Positions 17,225-25,404 of a stretch of DNA of 64,000 bases are shown piece by piece. The stretch covers positions 310,001 to 374,000 of the forward strand of contig NZ_FCNW02000002.1 in the NCBI RefSeq assembly GCF_001544475.1, read 5' to 3'. This stretch comes from Caballeronia humi (lineage in GTDB: Bacteria; Pseudomonadota; Gammaproteobacteria; Burkholderiales; Burkholderiaceae). The translations under genes were made by a program, and so were the position numbers. The notes under the pieces are model-generated. The model made no database searches. It saw only the letters and a program-made list of their open reading frames with translations, and had not been told where the DNA came from. Positions within the stretch are counted from its first letter, which is position 1; each line of letters begins with the position of its first letter.

Positions 17225-18619
17225 ATGCCCAAACAAATCCTGCTGAACGCCTTCAACATGAACTGCGTCGGCCATATCAACCACGGTCTCTGGACGCATC
17301 CACGCGATCAATCCGCGCGCTACAAGGACGTCACATACTGGACCGAACTCGCGCAACTGCTCGAACGCGGCTTGTTCGACGGACTTTTTCTCGCCGATAT
17401 CGTCGGCGTGTACGACGTCTATCAGCAATCGGTCGATCTGCCGTTGAGAGAATCGATCCAGCTTCCCGTCAACGATCCCTTGCTGACGATCTCCGCGATG
17501 GCCGCCGCGACGCGCAACCTCGGCTTCGGCGTCACCGTGAACCTGACCTATGAGGCGCCGTATCTGCTCGCGCGCCGCTTCTCGACGCTCGATCACCTGA
17601 GCAACGGCCGAATCGGCTGGAACATCGTCACCGGATATCTCGAAAGCGCGGCGAAGGCGATGGGCCTCTCGCAGCAGATCGAGCATGACGAACGCTACGA
17701 TCGCGCGGAAGAGTTTCTCGATGTCACGTATTCGCTGTGGGAGCGAAGCTGGGAGGAGGGCGCGGTGCGTGCCGATCGCGCCAATCGCGTCTATGCCGAT
17801 CCGGCGCGCGTGCATCGAATCGAACATCACGGGAAGTATTACGACGTCGAGGGGTATCACCTTTCGGAGCCGTCGCCGCAACGCACGCCGGTGCTGTTCC
17901 AGGCGGGGTCGTCGGGACGCGGGCAGGCATTTGCCGCGCGCCACGCGGAGTGCGTATTCGTGTCGCAGCAGGAGCGCGGCGCGCTGCGCAAGCTCGTGTC
18001 CGGCGTGCGCGGCGATGTCGAGCGCGAAGGCCGCCAGCGCGACGACATCAAGTTTTTCATGGGCATGTCGATCGTGACCGCGCCGACCGAGCGCGAAGCC
18101 CGCGAAAAATACGACGACTACGTGCGCTACGCGAACCCCGAGGCGGGTCTCGCGCACTACGCGAGTTCGAGCGGCATCGACTTCTCGCGCTACGCGCCTA
18201 ACGAACCGATCCGCTATGTCAAGAACAACGCAATCCAGTCGGTCGTGAAGAACCTGACGGCGGCCGGCCGCGAACGCACCGTCGCCGATATCCTGAGCCA
18301 GGAGCTGCAACTCGGCGGCCGCTATCCGACGCTGGTCGGCAGCGCGTCGCAGGTCGCGGACGAACTCGTCGCGTGGATCGAGGACACCGGCATCGACGGC
18401 TTCAATCTCGCCCGCACCGTGACGCCCGAGTGCTACCGGGATTTCGTCGAACTCGTCGTGCCGGAATTGCAGGCGCGCGGCGCGTACAAGACGGAGTACG
18501 CCGAAGGGACGCTGCGCGAAAAAATCTTCGGCGCGGGCCGTGCGTATTTGCCGGACGCGCACGCCGGAGCAGCAAAGCGGCACGAACACGACAAATCTTC
18601 AGTCAAGCGGACGGCCTGA
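17225..18619 (+). CDS. Flavin-dependent monooxygenase, NtaA/SnaA/DszA family
   Basis: Two-component, FMNH2-dependent monooxygenase of the luciferase-like fold, 464 residues, the usual length for the NtaA/SnaA/SoxA(DszA) group, which oxidises sulfonated, sulfone or aminopolycarboxylate compounds. Diagnostic stretches are FDGLFLADIVGVYD, FSTLDHLSNGRIGWNIVTGYLESAAKAMG, HDERYDRAEEFLDV and PVLFQAGSSGRGQAFAARHAE. No flavin reductase gene is adjacent, so it must use one encoded elsewhere. No sulfur transporter flanks it, so the substrate stays open. Confidence 0.88.
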   Translation: MPKQILLNAFNMNCVGHINHGLWTHPRDQSARYKDVTYWTELAQLLERGLFDGLFLADIVGVYDVYQQSVDLPLRESIQLPVNDPLLTISAMAAATRNLGFGVTVNLTYEAPYLLARRFSTLDHLSNGRIGWNIVTGYLESAAKAMGLSQQIEHDERYDRAEEFLDVTYSLWERSWEEGAVRADRANRVYADPARVHRIEHHGKYYDVEGYHLSEPSPQRTPVLFQAGSSGRGQAFAARHAECVFVSQQERGALRKLVSGVRGDVEREGRQRDDIKFFMGMSIVTAPTEREAREKYDDYVRYANPEAGLAHYASSSGIDFSRYAPNEPIRYVKNNAIQSVVKNLTAAGRERTVADILSQELQLGGRYPTLVGSASQVADELVAWIEDTGIDGFNLARTVTPECYRDFVELVVPELQARGAYKTEYAEGTLREKIFGAGRAYLPDAHAGAAKRHEHDKSSVKRTA

Positions 18620-18689
18620 CCGGCGCAGCACTTGACGGAATAGGACGCAGACAGGACGATTGCACGAATCGTCCTAAACCGTCCGAACA

Positions 18690-19598
18690 ATGACAATAGA
18701 ATCGGTTATCGCGCCGTTGCTGCCTGCACTCGTCCGGTTGGGGCCGGACGACATCCCCTTACAAACGCCGCTGGAATGGCCGATCGTCGCCGCCGACGGG
18801 ACGCTGCTTTTCGACGCGGGTGTCACCGTGCCGAACGAGGCCGCGCGCGAGTTCATCTTCCGCCAGTTCGAGCCGCACCGGCGACGCGAGAGCGCCAACG
18901 CCGGGGAATTCACCGAAGAGCAGGGCAAGAACGACAGCGCGCCGCTGACACTCGACGACATCGGCTTGGCCATCGGCGCGCGCGTCGGATTGCGCGGCGC
19001 GGTCGGCCCCGGCTCGGCGATGTACGCGAGCCGCGTGATCGGTGTTTCGTCGGGGCGGCGCACCGGCGAGCGCGCGCTATTTGTCACGCAGCCCGTGATG
19101 GCGGGCTTCGACGCATTGGAACTCGTGCGCGGCGAGCAGGTGGAGATGGTGGCGCTGTCGGGGCGCGGCGTGTTCCGCTTCGCCTGCACGGTCGATGCCG
19201 TCGCCCGCGAGCCGTTCAACTACGTCGTGCTGTCCGAGCCGGGCGGTATCCGGCGCCTGCGCACGCGCAAGTTCGCGCGGATGCCGACGCGCCTCGCCGC
19301 GCGCTATTCACCGGAGGGCGGCGCGGCGCTCACGCAGGTCGGCCGGGTATGCGACATCAGCCCGTACGGCATGTCGCTCGCAGTGGTCGACGCCTGCGCG
19401 CAACTGGGCGACCGCCTGCGCGTGTCGTTCCACTTCAACACCGACGACGTCGACGTCCACATCGACACGCACGCGATCGTGCGCCACGTCGGCAAGCCCG
19501 GCGAAAGCAATCAGAACGCGACGTACGGGCTCGAATTCGAGGCGCTGGAGTCGTCGCACCGCATCGCGCTGAAGTCGTTCATGGCTGAGCACGGGTAG
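18690..19598 (+). CDS. Flagellar brake protein with PilZ domain (YcgR-like)
   Basis: Cyclic-di-GMP receptor, 302 residues, expected to slow the flagellar motor. Residues about 90-180 resemble the YcgR N-terminal domain (IGARVGLRG ... GRGVFRFACTVDAV). The C-terminal PilZ domain has both nucleotide-binding motifs intact: RKFAR (RxxxR, 193-197) and DISPYG (D/NxSxxG, 222-227). It stands apart from flagellar genes. The diguanylate cyclase at 26740-27723 in this window could be one of many sources of its ligand, but no direct link is visible. Confidence 0.88.
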   Translation: MTIESVIAPLLPALVRLGPDDIPLQTPLEWPIVAADGTLLFDAGVTVPNEAAREFIFRQFEPHRRRESANAGEFTEEQGKNDSAPLTLDDIGLAIGARVGLRGAVGPGSAMYASRVIGVSSGRRTGERALFVTQPVMAGFDALELVRGEQVEMVALSGRGVFRFACTVDAVAREPFNYVVLSEPGGIRRLRTRKFARMPTRLAARYSPEGGAALTQVGRVCDISPYGMSLAVVDACAQLGDRLRVSFHFNTDDVDVHIDTHAIVRHVGKPGESNQNATYGLEFEALESSHRIALKSFMAEHG

Positions 19599-19613
19599 AG
19601 GGCGTTTTCGCCT

Positions 19614-20261
19614 TCAGCCCGGAAAGCCGTCGGGAAAGAGCCGCTCGACGGCCGCTTCGAAGTGCTGCACGGGCGCGGCTCCGCGCAACGCGATGGGCGG
19701 CGGCGGTTCCTCGCCCGGCGCGGCTTCGCGGGAGAGCACGGCGAACGGCACGCCCGTCACGCCGATCGACTTTGCGAAGTCTTCGTCCTCGATCACGAGA
19801 TCGGTGAATTCGCCCTCCGCGAGCGACTCTTCCAGCAGCTCCGGGTCGATCCCGCAGGTCGCGGCGATGTCGAGCAGCGCGTCGGTATCGCCGATGTCGA
19901 TGCCGTCCTCGAAATACGCCTTGAAGATCGCGCGATGCACGAGGTCGTAGCGATTCGACTCGCGCGCGAAGATCGCGGTCTCGAACGCCTTGCGGCTGCG
20001 CGGATTGACGGTCGGCAGGCGCAACGTCATGCCGCGCTCGGTCGCGAGCGGATAGACCGATTTTTCCCAGGTGTCGATGAGGGCATCGCTGTTCGCGTTG
20101 GGCAGCGGCGTCGGCTCGGGGCGCAACTCGAACGCGTGCCAGCGAATCTCGACGGCATCGCCGTAAGCGTTGCGGAGCTGGTCGAGCACGGGCGTCTGCA
20201 GGTAGCAGAACGGGCACACGAAATCGGACCAGACGTCAATAAAGAGCTTGGGGCTTGTCAT
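19614..20261 (-). CDS. DsbA-family oxidoreductase, FrnE type
   Basis: Thioredoxin-fold protein of 215 residues with no signal peptide, so cytoplasmic. The active site is VWSDFVCPFCYLQTP (Cys16 and Cys19, CPFC), then the long helical insertion of the DSBA family (PF01323). The C-terminal GVTGVPFAVLSREA segment contains the cis-proline loop. Relatives (FrnE, 2-hydroxychromene isomerase-like) act in polyketide chemistry or oxidative-stress tolerance. The gene converges on the PilZ gene with a 15-base gap; a terminator-like hairpin lies in its leader. Confidence 0.88.
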   Translation of the reverse strand: MTSPKLFIDVWSDFVCPFCYLQTPVLDQLRNAYGDAVEIRWHAFELRPEPTPLPNANSDALIDTWEKSVYPLATERGMTLRLPTVNPRSRKAFETAIFARESNRYDLVHRAIFKAYFEDGIDIGDTDALLDIAATCGIDPELLEESLAEGEFTDLVIEDEDFAKSIGVTGVPFAVLSREAAPGEEPPPPIALRGAAPVQHFEAAVERLFPDGFPG

Positions 20262-20266
20262 ATAGC

Positions 20267-20288
20267 AAAAACCCCGCTGCGCGGGGGC
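20267..20288 (-). terminator. Terminator-like hairpin in the frnE-like leader
   Basis: On the minus strand CCCCGC-GCA-GCGGGG (20281-20286 pairing with 20272-20277) is followed by five T. It would end transcription from the FAD oxidoreductase gene 240 bases upstream, yet it sits only 6-25 bases before the FrnE-type start codon, so it also lies in that gene's leader. Confidence 0.65.
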
Positions 20289-20525
20289 TTCCTTGAGAGT
20301 GGGAGTGCGGTTAGGCGGCGCGATTCTGATGTCGCCGCGTTCCGTCAGCCGTCATTTTCGTCGATTTTCGCGTCGCGGTCTTTCGCGGACTTTTTCCAGG
20401 GGGCGCTGCCATGCCGGTCAAACCCGTCACTTCTGCGTGCGGTTGTGGCGGCTGCTGGCCTGAAATTCGCCGACGATGGTGCCCGCGCATCAGGGCACGA
20501 TCTTGCCACGCGATGGTCGCCGCGC

Positions 20526-21866
20526 TCAAAACCCTCCATCCAGCACAATCTTCGTCCCGTCGAAAAACCGCCCGAGCCTGAACGCGTGCGGATCGACGAG
20601 CGGCTTATCGTTCGCGACGATATCCGCCATCAGTCTCCCTGCGCCCGGCCCGATGCCGAACCCGTGCCCCGAGAATCCCGTCGCGATAAACACGCCGCGT
20701 TGGCGCTCCACGCCCGAGATCACCGGGACGGCATCCGGCGTCACGTCGATATAACCGGCCCACGACTGCGCCACCTTCGCCCCTCCAAGCGCCGGAAAGA
20801 TCGCGCGGAACTCCGCGAGCGCCGCTTCGTTGAACGACGCCACCGGCGGTGGATCGAGTGTACGCACGGTTTCGAAGACGGTCGGCTGGTCGAGCGGCCA
20901 GCGGCGCGGCCGTCGTAATTCCTCAAAGAATCGCGCGTTGAGGCCGAGCTTGATCGACCCGAACTGGCTCTTCAACGCTGGCAGGAACTTGAAGAACAGC
21001 CGAAAACTGTCCGGCGTGACATCGCTGTAGCTGCTAAACGCGTTCGCGAGCGTATAGCCGCCGTCGAGGCGCTTGCGATAGCCCATCGCGTGATTGCAGG
21101 CGCTCACGTCCGGGCCACCCTCGATGGGCTCCGTGCGCATCACCGACGCGCGCACCATCAGTTGCGGCACGTCGATGCCGAGATTGCCCGAGAAGAGCCG
21201 CGTCCACGCGCCGCCTGCAACCACGACGCTCGCGCAGCGGATCAACCCGTATTCCGTGACGACGCCGCTCACCGCGCCGCCCGGCGTTTCGATGCCGCGC
21301 GCCGCGCACGGCGTCAGCACTTTCACGCCCCGGCGCCGCAGTGCGTTCGCTATCGCTGGCGCGGCGCGCTGCGGTTCGGCGCGCCCGTCGCTCGGCGTGT
21401 AAATACCGCCCGCGAAACGCCGCGCGGCGCCTTTCATCAGCGCGGCGGTCCCTTCCGCCGATACGATGCGCGAATCGATGCCATCACGCCCGACCAGCCG
21501 CTGCGCCCGAGCGAGCCAGTCCTCATGCTCGGCGAGGGCTTTCTGATCGTCGGCGGCGTAGAGGATGCCGCACTCGCGAAAGCCCGTATCGATGCCGAGC
21601 TTCGCGTCGATCTCGCGCCACAGCTTGAGGCTTTCCAGGCTCAGTTCGAGCTCGCGCAGGTCGCGATGCGTCGCGCGGCACCAGCCCCAGTTGCGGCTCG
21701 ACTGCTCGCCGGCGATCTGGCCTTTCTCGCAGAGCGCCACCGCGAGCCCCTTCTCCGCGAGAAAGAGCGCGGTGCTCACGCCGATGATCCCGCCGCCGAT
21801 CACGACGACATCGACTTTCTCGGGCAACGCCCGGTCTTCGGCTACTTGTTCGACTTGCGGACCCAT
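20526..21866 (-). CDS. FAD-dependent amine/amino acid oxidoreductase (DAO family)
   Basis: 446-residue flavoprotein of the PF01266 (DAO) group. The FAD-binding Rossmann motif is VVVIGGGIIGVSTALFLAEKG near the N-terminus, followed by an acidic/basic CEKG and EQSSRNWGWCR, where flavin contacts occur. The C-terminal VAQSWAGYIDVTPDAVPVISG and GVFIATGFSGHGFGIGPGAGRLMADI complete the flavin site. ATG at 21866 is chosen because the FAD motif then begins at about residue 17; upstream in-frame sequence lacks a ribosome site. The substrate is likely an amino acid or opine-like secondary amine, but this is unproven. Confidence 0.85.
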   Translation of the reverse strand: MGPQVEQVAEDRALPEKVDVVVIGGGIIGVSTALFLAEKGLAVALCEKGQIAGEQSSRNWGWCRATHRDLRELELSLESLKLWREIDAKLGIDTGFRECGILYAADDQKALAEHEDWLARAQRLVGRDGIDSRIVSAEGTAALMKGAARRFAGGIYTPSDGRAEPQRAAPAIANALRRRGVKVLTPCAARGIETPGGAVSGVVTEYGLIRCASVVVAGGAWTRLFSGNLGIDVPQLMVRASVMRTEPIEGGPDVSACNHAMGYRKRLDGGYTLANAFSSYSDVTPDSFRLFFKFLPALKSQFGSIKLGLNARFFEELRRPRRWPLDQPTVFETVRTLDPPPVASFNEAALAEFRAIFPALGGAKVAQSWAGYIDVTPDAVPVISGVERQRGVFIATGFSGHGFGIGPGAGRLMADIVANDKPLVDPHAFRLGRFFDGTKIVLDGGF

Positions 21867-22126
21867 CCACGCTCCAAAAAACGACAACGCGATCACGAAA
21901 CCCCGGTGCCTGCGCGCCGCACGCCGATCCGCTAGGATGAAGAGGGCGCCGGTCGTGCATCGCGTCGGGGCGAAACCCCCGATGATAAGTGTCCATTTAA
22001 CGGCCGTCGACCGTCCGGGCATCGCGCGTGCTGGCTAGTTCCCGTTCGCGCGCAGGACGAAAGCTGAAACGCGCCGCGTGGCAGCCAGTCGTGGCTATAA
22101 CCCCTTACATTTTCTGGAGAACACTC

Positions 22127-22558
22127 GTGCAAAAGACAGCATCGGCAAAATGGAGCGGCGGCATCAAGGACGGCAAGGGTTTCATCTCGACGCAAACCGG
22201 CGTGCTGAAGGACGCGCCTTACGGTTTTCAGTCGCGCTTCGAAAGCGGTCCGGGCACGAACCCGGAAGAACTGATCGGCGCGGCGCACGCGGGCTGCTTC
22301 ACGATGGCGCTCTCGCTGCAACTCGAACAAGCCGGCATGAAGGCCGAAAGCCTCGAAACCAAGTCGACCGTCACGCTGGAAAAGGACGGCGACGGCTTCA
22401 CGATCACCGCCTGCCAGCTCGACCTGAAGGCAAAGATTCCGGGCGCCGACAAGGCGGCGTTCGACAAGGCCGCGGCCGCGGCGAAGGAAGGCTGCCCGGT
22501 GTCGAAGCTCTTCGCCAACAACGCCAAGATCACGCTGAACGCGGAACTCGAATCCTGA
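22127..22558 (+). CDS. osmC: OsmC family peroxiredoxin
   Basis: Thiol-dependent organic hydroperoxide reductase, 143 residues, the standard OsmC length. The two catalytic cysteines are in place: Cys57 in AAHAGCFTMAL and Cys123 in AKEGCPVSKLF. The opening TASAKWSGGIKDGKGFISTQTGVL is typical of OsmC rather than Ohr. The start is GTG at 22127 with tGGAGa 11 bases upstream; this gives VQKTASAKWSG, while a longer frame from 22028 adds only non-conserved sequence. A strong terminator follows. Confidence 0.93.
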   Translation: MQKTASAKWSGGIKDGKGFISTQTGVLKDAPYGFQSRFESGPGTNPEELIGAAHAGCFTMALSLQLEQAGMKAESLETKSTVTLEKDGDGFTITACQLDLKAKIPGADKAAFDKAAAAAKEGCPVSKLFANNAKITLNAELES

Positions 22559-22581
22559 TTCTGCGTTCGATCGGATGAAAG

Positions 22582-22609
22582 GCGCGGCCGCTTTGTGGCC
22601 GCGCTTTTT
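22582..22609 (+). terminator. Terminator between osmC and the LysR gene
   Basis: GCGCGGCC (22582-22589) pairs perfectly with GGCCGCGC (22597-22604) around a 7-base loop, followed by TTTTT. It serves osmC; the stem could also stop the convergent LysR transcript, whose stop is at 22612. Confidence 0.85.
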
Positions 22610-22611
22610 CG

Positions 22612-23532
22612 TTAACGCGTAAGTTCGTCGATCATCAGCTTCGTCGCCGCCGAAAGCACCGCCCCTCGCCGCGTGACGATCCCATACGGCTCGGTACGTG
22701 AGCGGACCGCAATCGCGAGGCGCTTCGCCAGCCGGTGCTCGGTGAGGAACGCGGCCATGTCGAGCGGCATCAGCGAGACGAGCGTCGGGTCGCGTTGCAA
22801 CAGAAGGACGGTCGTGATCGTCGACGACGTCTCCACCGGATGCAGCGGCAGCGGCAAGCCCGCTTCCTTGAACTCGCGCTCGAAAAGACTGCGCAGCGGC
22901 ATGATGCTCGGGTACACGATCCAGCGGCTCTGTGCGAGATCGGCCAGCGTGACCGCGGGCGCATCGACGAGCGCATGCGCGACGCCTGCGACGATCGCGA
23001 GCGGCTCGTCGCGCAACTCCACGTAATCGTAATGTTCCGGCTGGCGCGCGACGCTCGCGCGGCAGATCGCAAGATCGAGCCGCCCCTGATCGAGCAGCGC
23101 CAGGAGTCGCGCGCTCGTGTCCTCCACCACTTCGACGGTCAACGCCGGCTGCTTTGCCCGCAATCGCGTGAGCGCATCGACGAGCACGCCCGACACCGCG
23201 CCCATGATCGACCCGACCGCGAGCCGTCCGCCCGTGCCCTGCAGGATGCCCGCCATTTCCTCGCGCAGGTGCGCGACGTCCATGTGAATCAGTCGCGCAT
23301 AGCGGATCACGCAGCGGCCGAGCTCGTTTGGCTGAATGCCCTGCGGCGAGCGTGTGAACAGTGTCGAGCCGAAGGTCGCCTCGATCTCGCGCAGCGCCTT
23401 CGTCGCGCCCGGCTGCGTGAGCGCCATTTCGTCGGCGGCGCGATGCAGGGACCCGTGCTCGTCGAGCGCGATGAGAAGGCGCAGTTGCTTCAGGCGCAGA
23501 CGCGCGGCAATCGAATCGACGTTCGGGAGCAT
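22612..23532 (-). CDS. LysR-family regulator of the adjacent FAH-SDR-MFS operon
   Basis: Transcription factor of 306 residues. The N-terminal winged HTH is clear: LRLKQLRLLIALDEHGSLHRAADEMALTQPGATKALREIEA, followed by the linker helix and an effector-binding domain (GGRLAVGSIMG onward). ATG at 23532 gives MLPNVDSIAARLRLKQLR; 22 more codons are open upstream but would run into the candidate binding site at 23562-23578. It is transcribed away from the catabolic operon at 23688, the classic LysR arrangement, so it likely controls that operon and itself. Confidence 0.9.
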   Translation of the reverse strand: MLPNVDSIAARLRLKQLRLLIALDEHGSLHRAADEMALTQPGATKALREIEATFGSTLFTRSPQGIQPNELGRCVIRYARLIHMDVAHLREEMAGILQGTGGRLAVGSIMGAVSGVLVDALTRLRAKQPALTVEVVEDTSARLLALLDQGRLDLAICRASVARQPEHYDYVELRDEPLAIVAGVAHALVDAPAVTLADLAQSRWIVYPSIMPLRSLFEREFKEAGLPLPLHPVETSSTITTVLLLQRDPTLVSLMPLDMAAFLTEHRLAKRLAIAVRSRTEPYGIVTRRGAVLSAATKLMIDELTR

Positions 23533-23561
23533 GGTTCGGAGGAGGGGAGGGATAACGCGAA

Positions 23562-23578
23562 GATAACGGAAAGTTATC
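23562..23578. promoter_or_regulatory. LysR-type operator (T-N11-A)
   Basis: GATAAC (23562-23567), spacer GGAAA, GTTATC (23573-23578): a perfect inverted repeat containing T-N11-A. A third GATAAC half-site occurs at 23551-23556. It lies 30 bases from the LysR start and about 110 bases from the hydrolase start, the expected place for a LysR recognition site. Confidence 0.6.
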
Positions 23579-23687
23579 ACGCGAGCAGCAGCTTTCATTA
23601 TTCAAGGCGGCGCGAATTCCCTACATTTGCGGCAGACGCGGGCCGAGGCTCGCGAAAATTTGACGACCAAGCATTGAAGGAGACTTG

Positions 23688-24533
23688 ATGAAACTGCTGC
23701 GATACGGCGCCCCCGGCCAGGAAAAACCTGGCTTGCTCGATTCGACCCACACGATCCGCGACCTCTCCGGCGTAATCGACGATGTCGCGGGCGCGGCGCT
23801 CCTGCCGGAATCGCTGAACCGCCTGCGCGGCATCGATCCGAAGACGCTGCCCGCCGTGCCGGCCGGCGAGCGTATCGGTCCGTGCGTCGGGCGCATCGGC
23901 AAGTTCATTTGCATCGGGCTGAATTATGCGGATCACGCCGCCGAATCCGGCTTGCCGGTGCCGGCCGAGCCGGTCGTGTTTAACAAGTGGCTCTCGGCCG
24001 TCGTCGGCCCGAACGACGACGTGCGCATTCCGCGCGGCTCGAAAAAAACCGACTGGGAAGTGGAACTGGGCGTCGTGATCGGCAAGGGCGGCGTCTATAT
24101 CGACGAAGCCGATGCGCTCGATCACGTCGCGGGTTACTGCGTGATCAACGACGTCTCCGAGCGCGAGTACCAGATCGAGCGCGGCGGTACATGGGACAAG
24201 GGCAAGGGTTGCGACACGTTCGGCCCGATCGGCCCGTGGCTCGTCACGAAGGACGAAGTGCCCGATCCGCAGCATCTTTCCCTATGGCTCGAAGTCGACG
24301 GCAAGCGCTATCAGAACGGCAGCACGAGCACGATGATCTTCAACGTCGCGCATATCGTGTCGTATCTCAGCCGCTTCATGAGCCTGCAACCCGGCGACGT
24401 CATCTCGACCGGCACGCCGCCGGGTGTCGGCATGGGGATCAAGCCGGAGCCGGTCTATCTGCGCGCCGGACAGACGATGCGTCTCGGCATCGAAGGGCTC
24501 GGCGAGCAGCAGCAACGTACCGTCGACGCCTGA
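23688..24533 (+). CDS. Fumarylacetoacetate hydrolase family protein (2,4-diketo-3-deoxy-L-fuconate hydrolase-like)
   Basis: Metal-dependent C-C hydrolase of the FAH fold (PF01557), 281 residues. The core shows FICIGLNYADHAAESG, the metal ligands in DWEVELGVVIGKGG, and DVSEREYQIERGGTWDKGKGCDTFGPIGPW. This subgroup is often labelled ureidoglycolate lyase but includes the last enzyme of the non-phosphorylating L-fucose/L-rhamnose pathway. The start is the ATG at 23688 with GGAG 8 bases upstream. It is followed 10 bases later by an SDR, which fits the LRA5/LRA6 (KDF dehydrogenase and hydrolase) pair. Confidence 0.82.
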   Translation: MKLLRYGAPGQEKPGLLDSTHTIRDLSGVIDDVAGAALLPESLNRLRGIDPKTLPAVPAGERIGPCVGRIGKFICIGLNYADHAAESGLPVPAEPVVFNKWLSAVVGPNDDVRIPRGSKKTDWEVELGVVIGKGGVYIDEADALDHVAGYCVINDVSEREYQIERGGTWDKGKGCDTFGPIGPWLVTKDEVPDPQHLSLWLEVDGKRYQNGSTSTMIFNVAHIVSYLSRFMSLQPGDVISTGTPPGVGMGIKPEPVYLRAGQTMRLGIEGLGEQQQRTVDA

Positions 24534-24543
24534 GGAGCACGCG

Positions 24544-25296
24544 ATGAACCAATACGACTTCAGCAAGCGCGGCGCGGTGGTGACAGGCGGCGCGCAGGGC
24601 ATCGGCTATGCGGTCGCGGAGCGGCTGTTGCAAGGCGGCGCGTGCGTTGCGCTGTGGGACCGCGACGAAGCGGCGCTCGCCGCCGCGAAGCAAAGCCTCG
24701 CGCAGTTCGGCGACGTAGCGACGTTCGCGGTGGACATCACGCAGCGCGATGCCGTGCAGCAAGCCACCGATGCAACCGTCGCGCGCTTTGGCGCGATCGA
24801 TATGCTCGTACATAGCGCGGGCGTCGCGGGTGCGAACGCACCGCTCGCCGACTACGCGCCCGAGGAATGGGCGCGCGTGATCGACGTCGATCTGAACGCG
24901 ACCTTCCACGTCAACCAGGCCGTTGTGAAGACGATGATCGCGCGCGGGTACGGACGCATCGTGAATATTGCGTCGATCGCGGGGAAGGAGGGGAATCCGA
25001 ACGCGTCGGCATACAGCGCGGCGAAGGCGGGCGTGATCGCGCTGACCAAGAGCCTGGGCAAGGAAACGGCGGCGCTCGATATCGCTGTGAACGCGATAAC
25101 GCCAGCGGCGGCGCGCACGAAGATCTTCGATCAGATGGCGCAGCAGCATATCGACTACATGCTTTCAAAGATCCCGCGTGGACGGTTTGTCGAAGTGAGG
25201 GAGATTGCGTCGATGGTGGCGTGGCTTGTTTCCGAGGAGAACTCGTTTACGACGGGCGCGGTGTTCGATTTGTCCGGGGGAAGGGCTACGTACTGA
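24544..25296 (+). CDS. Short-chain dehydrogenase/reductase (2-keto-3-deoxy-L-fuconate dehydrogenase-like)
   Basis: NAD(P)-dependent SDR of 250 residues. The dinucleotide motif is TGGAQGIG (about residues 15-22) with an acidic residue following in ALWDRDE, which favours NAD+. The catalytic set is NIASIAGKEGNPNASAYSAAK, with the Ser of NIAS and the YxxxK (YSAAK). Located between an FAH hydrolase and a sugar-acid-type MFS carrier, it probably oxidises a 2-keto-3-deoxy sugar acid whose product the FAH enzyme cleaves. This is inference from order and family. Confidence 0.82.
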   Translation: MNQYDFSKRGAVVTGGAQGIGYAVAERLLQGGACVALWDRDEAALAAAKQSLAQFGDVATFAVDITQRDAVQQATDATVARFGAIDMLVHSAGVAGANAPLADYAPEEWARVIDVDLNATFHVNQAVVKTMIARGYGRIVNIASIAGKEGNPNASAYSAAKAGVIALTKSLGKETAALDIAVNAITPAAARTKIFDQMAQQHIDYMLSKIPRGRFVEVREIASMVAWLVSEENSFTTGAVFDLSGGRATY

Positions 25297-25344
25297 ACGC
25301 GGCTGAAGCGCAACAAGAAATAGAACAGCAACTTCGTTGCATGG

Positions 25345-25379
25345 GACGAGAGTACGGCGCTAAAGGGCCGCCTCTCGTC
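25345..25379 (+). other. Intercistronic hairpin between the SDR and MFS genes
   Basis: GACGAGAG (25345-25352) pairs with CTCTCGTC (25372-25379) across a 19-base loop that can itself fold. No T-run follows, so it may be an RNA processing or stability element within the operon and not a terminator. Confidence 0.4.
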
Positions 25380-25404
25380 GGCCGCAACATAGGAGACAAA
25401 GAAA

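Noticed and set aside
20311-20529. 72-codon minus-strand frame between the FAD oxidoreductase and FrnE-type genes
   Set aside because: No ribosome site and no recognisable pattern; it lies in the gap between two genes of the same strand.
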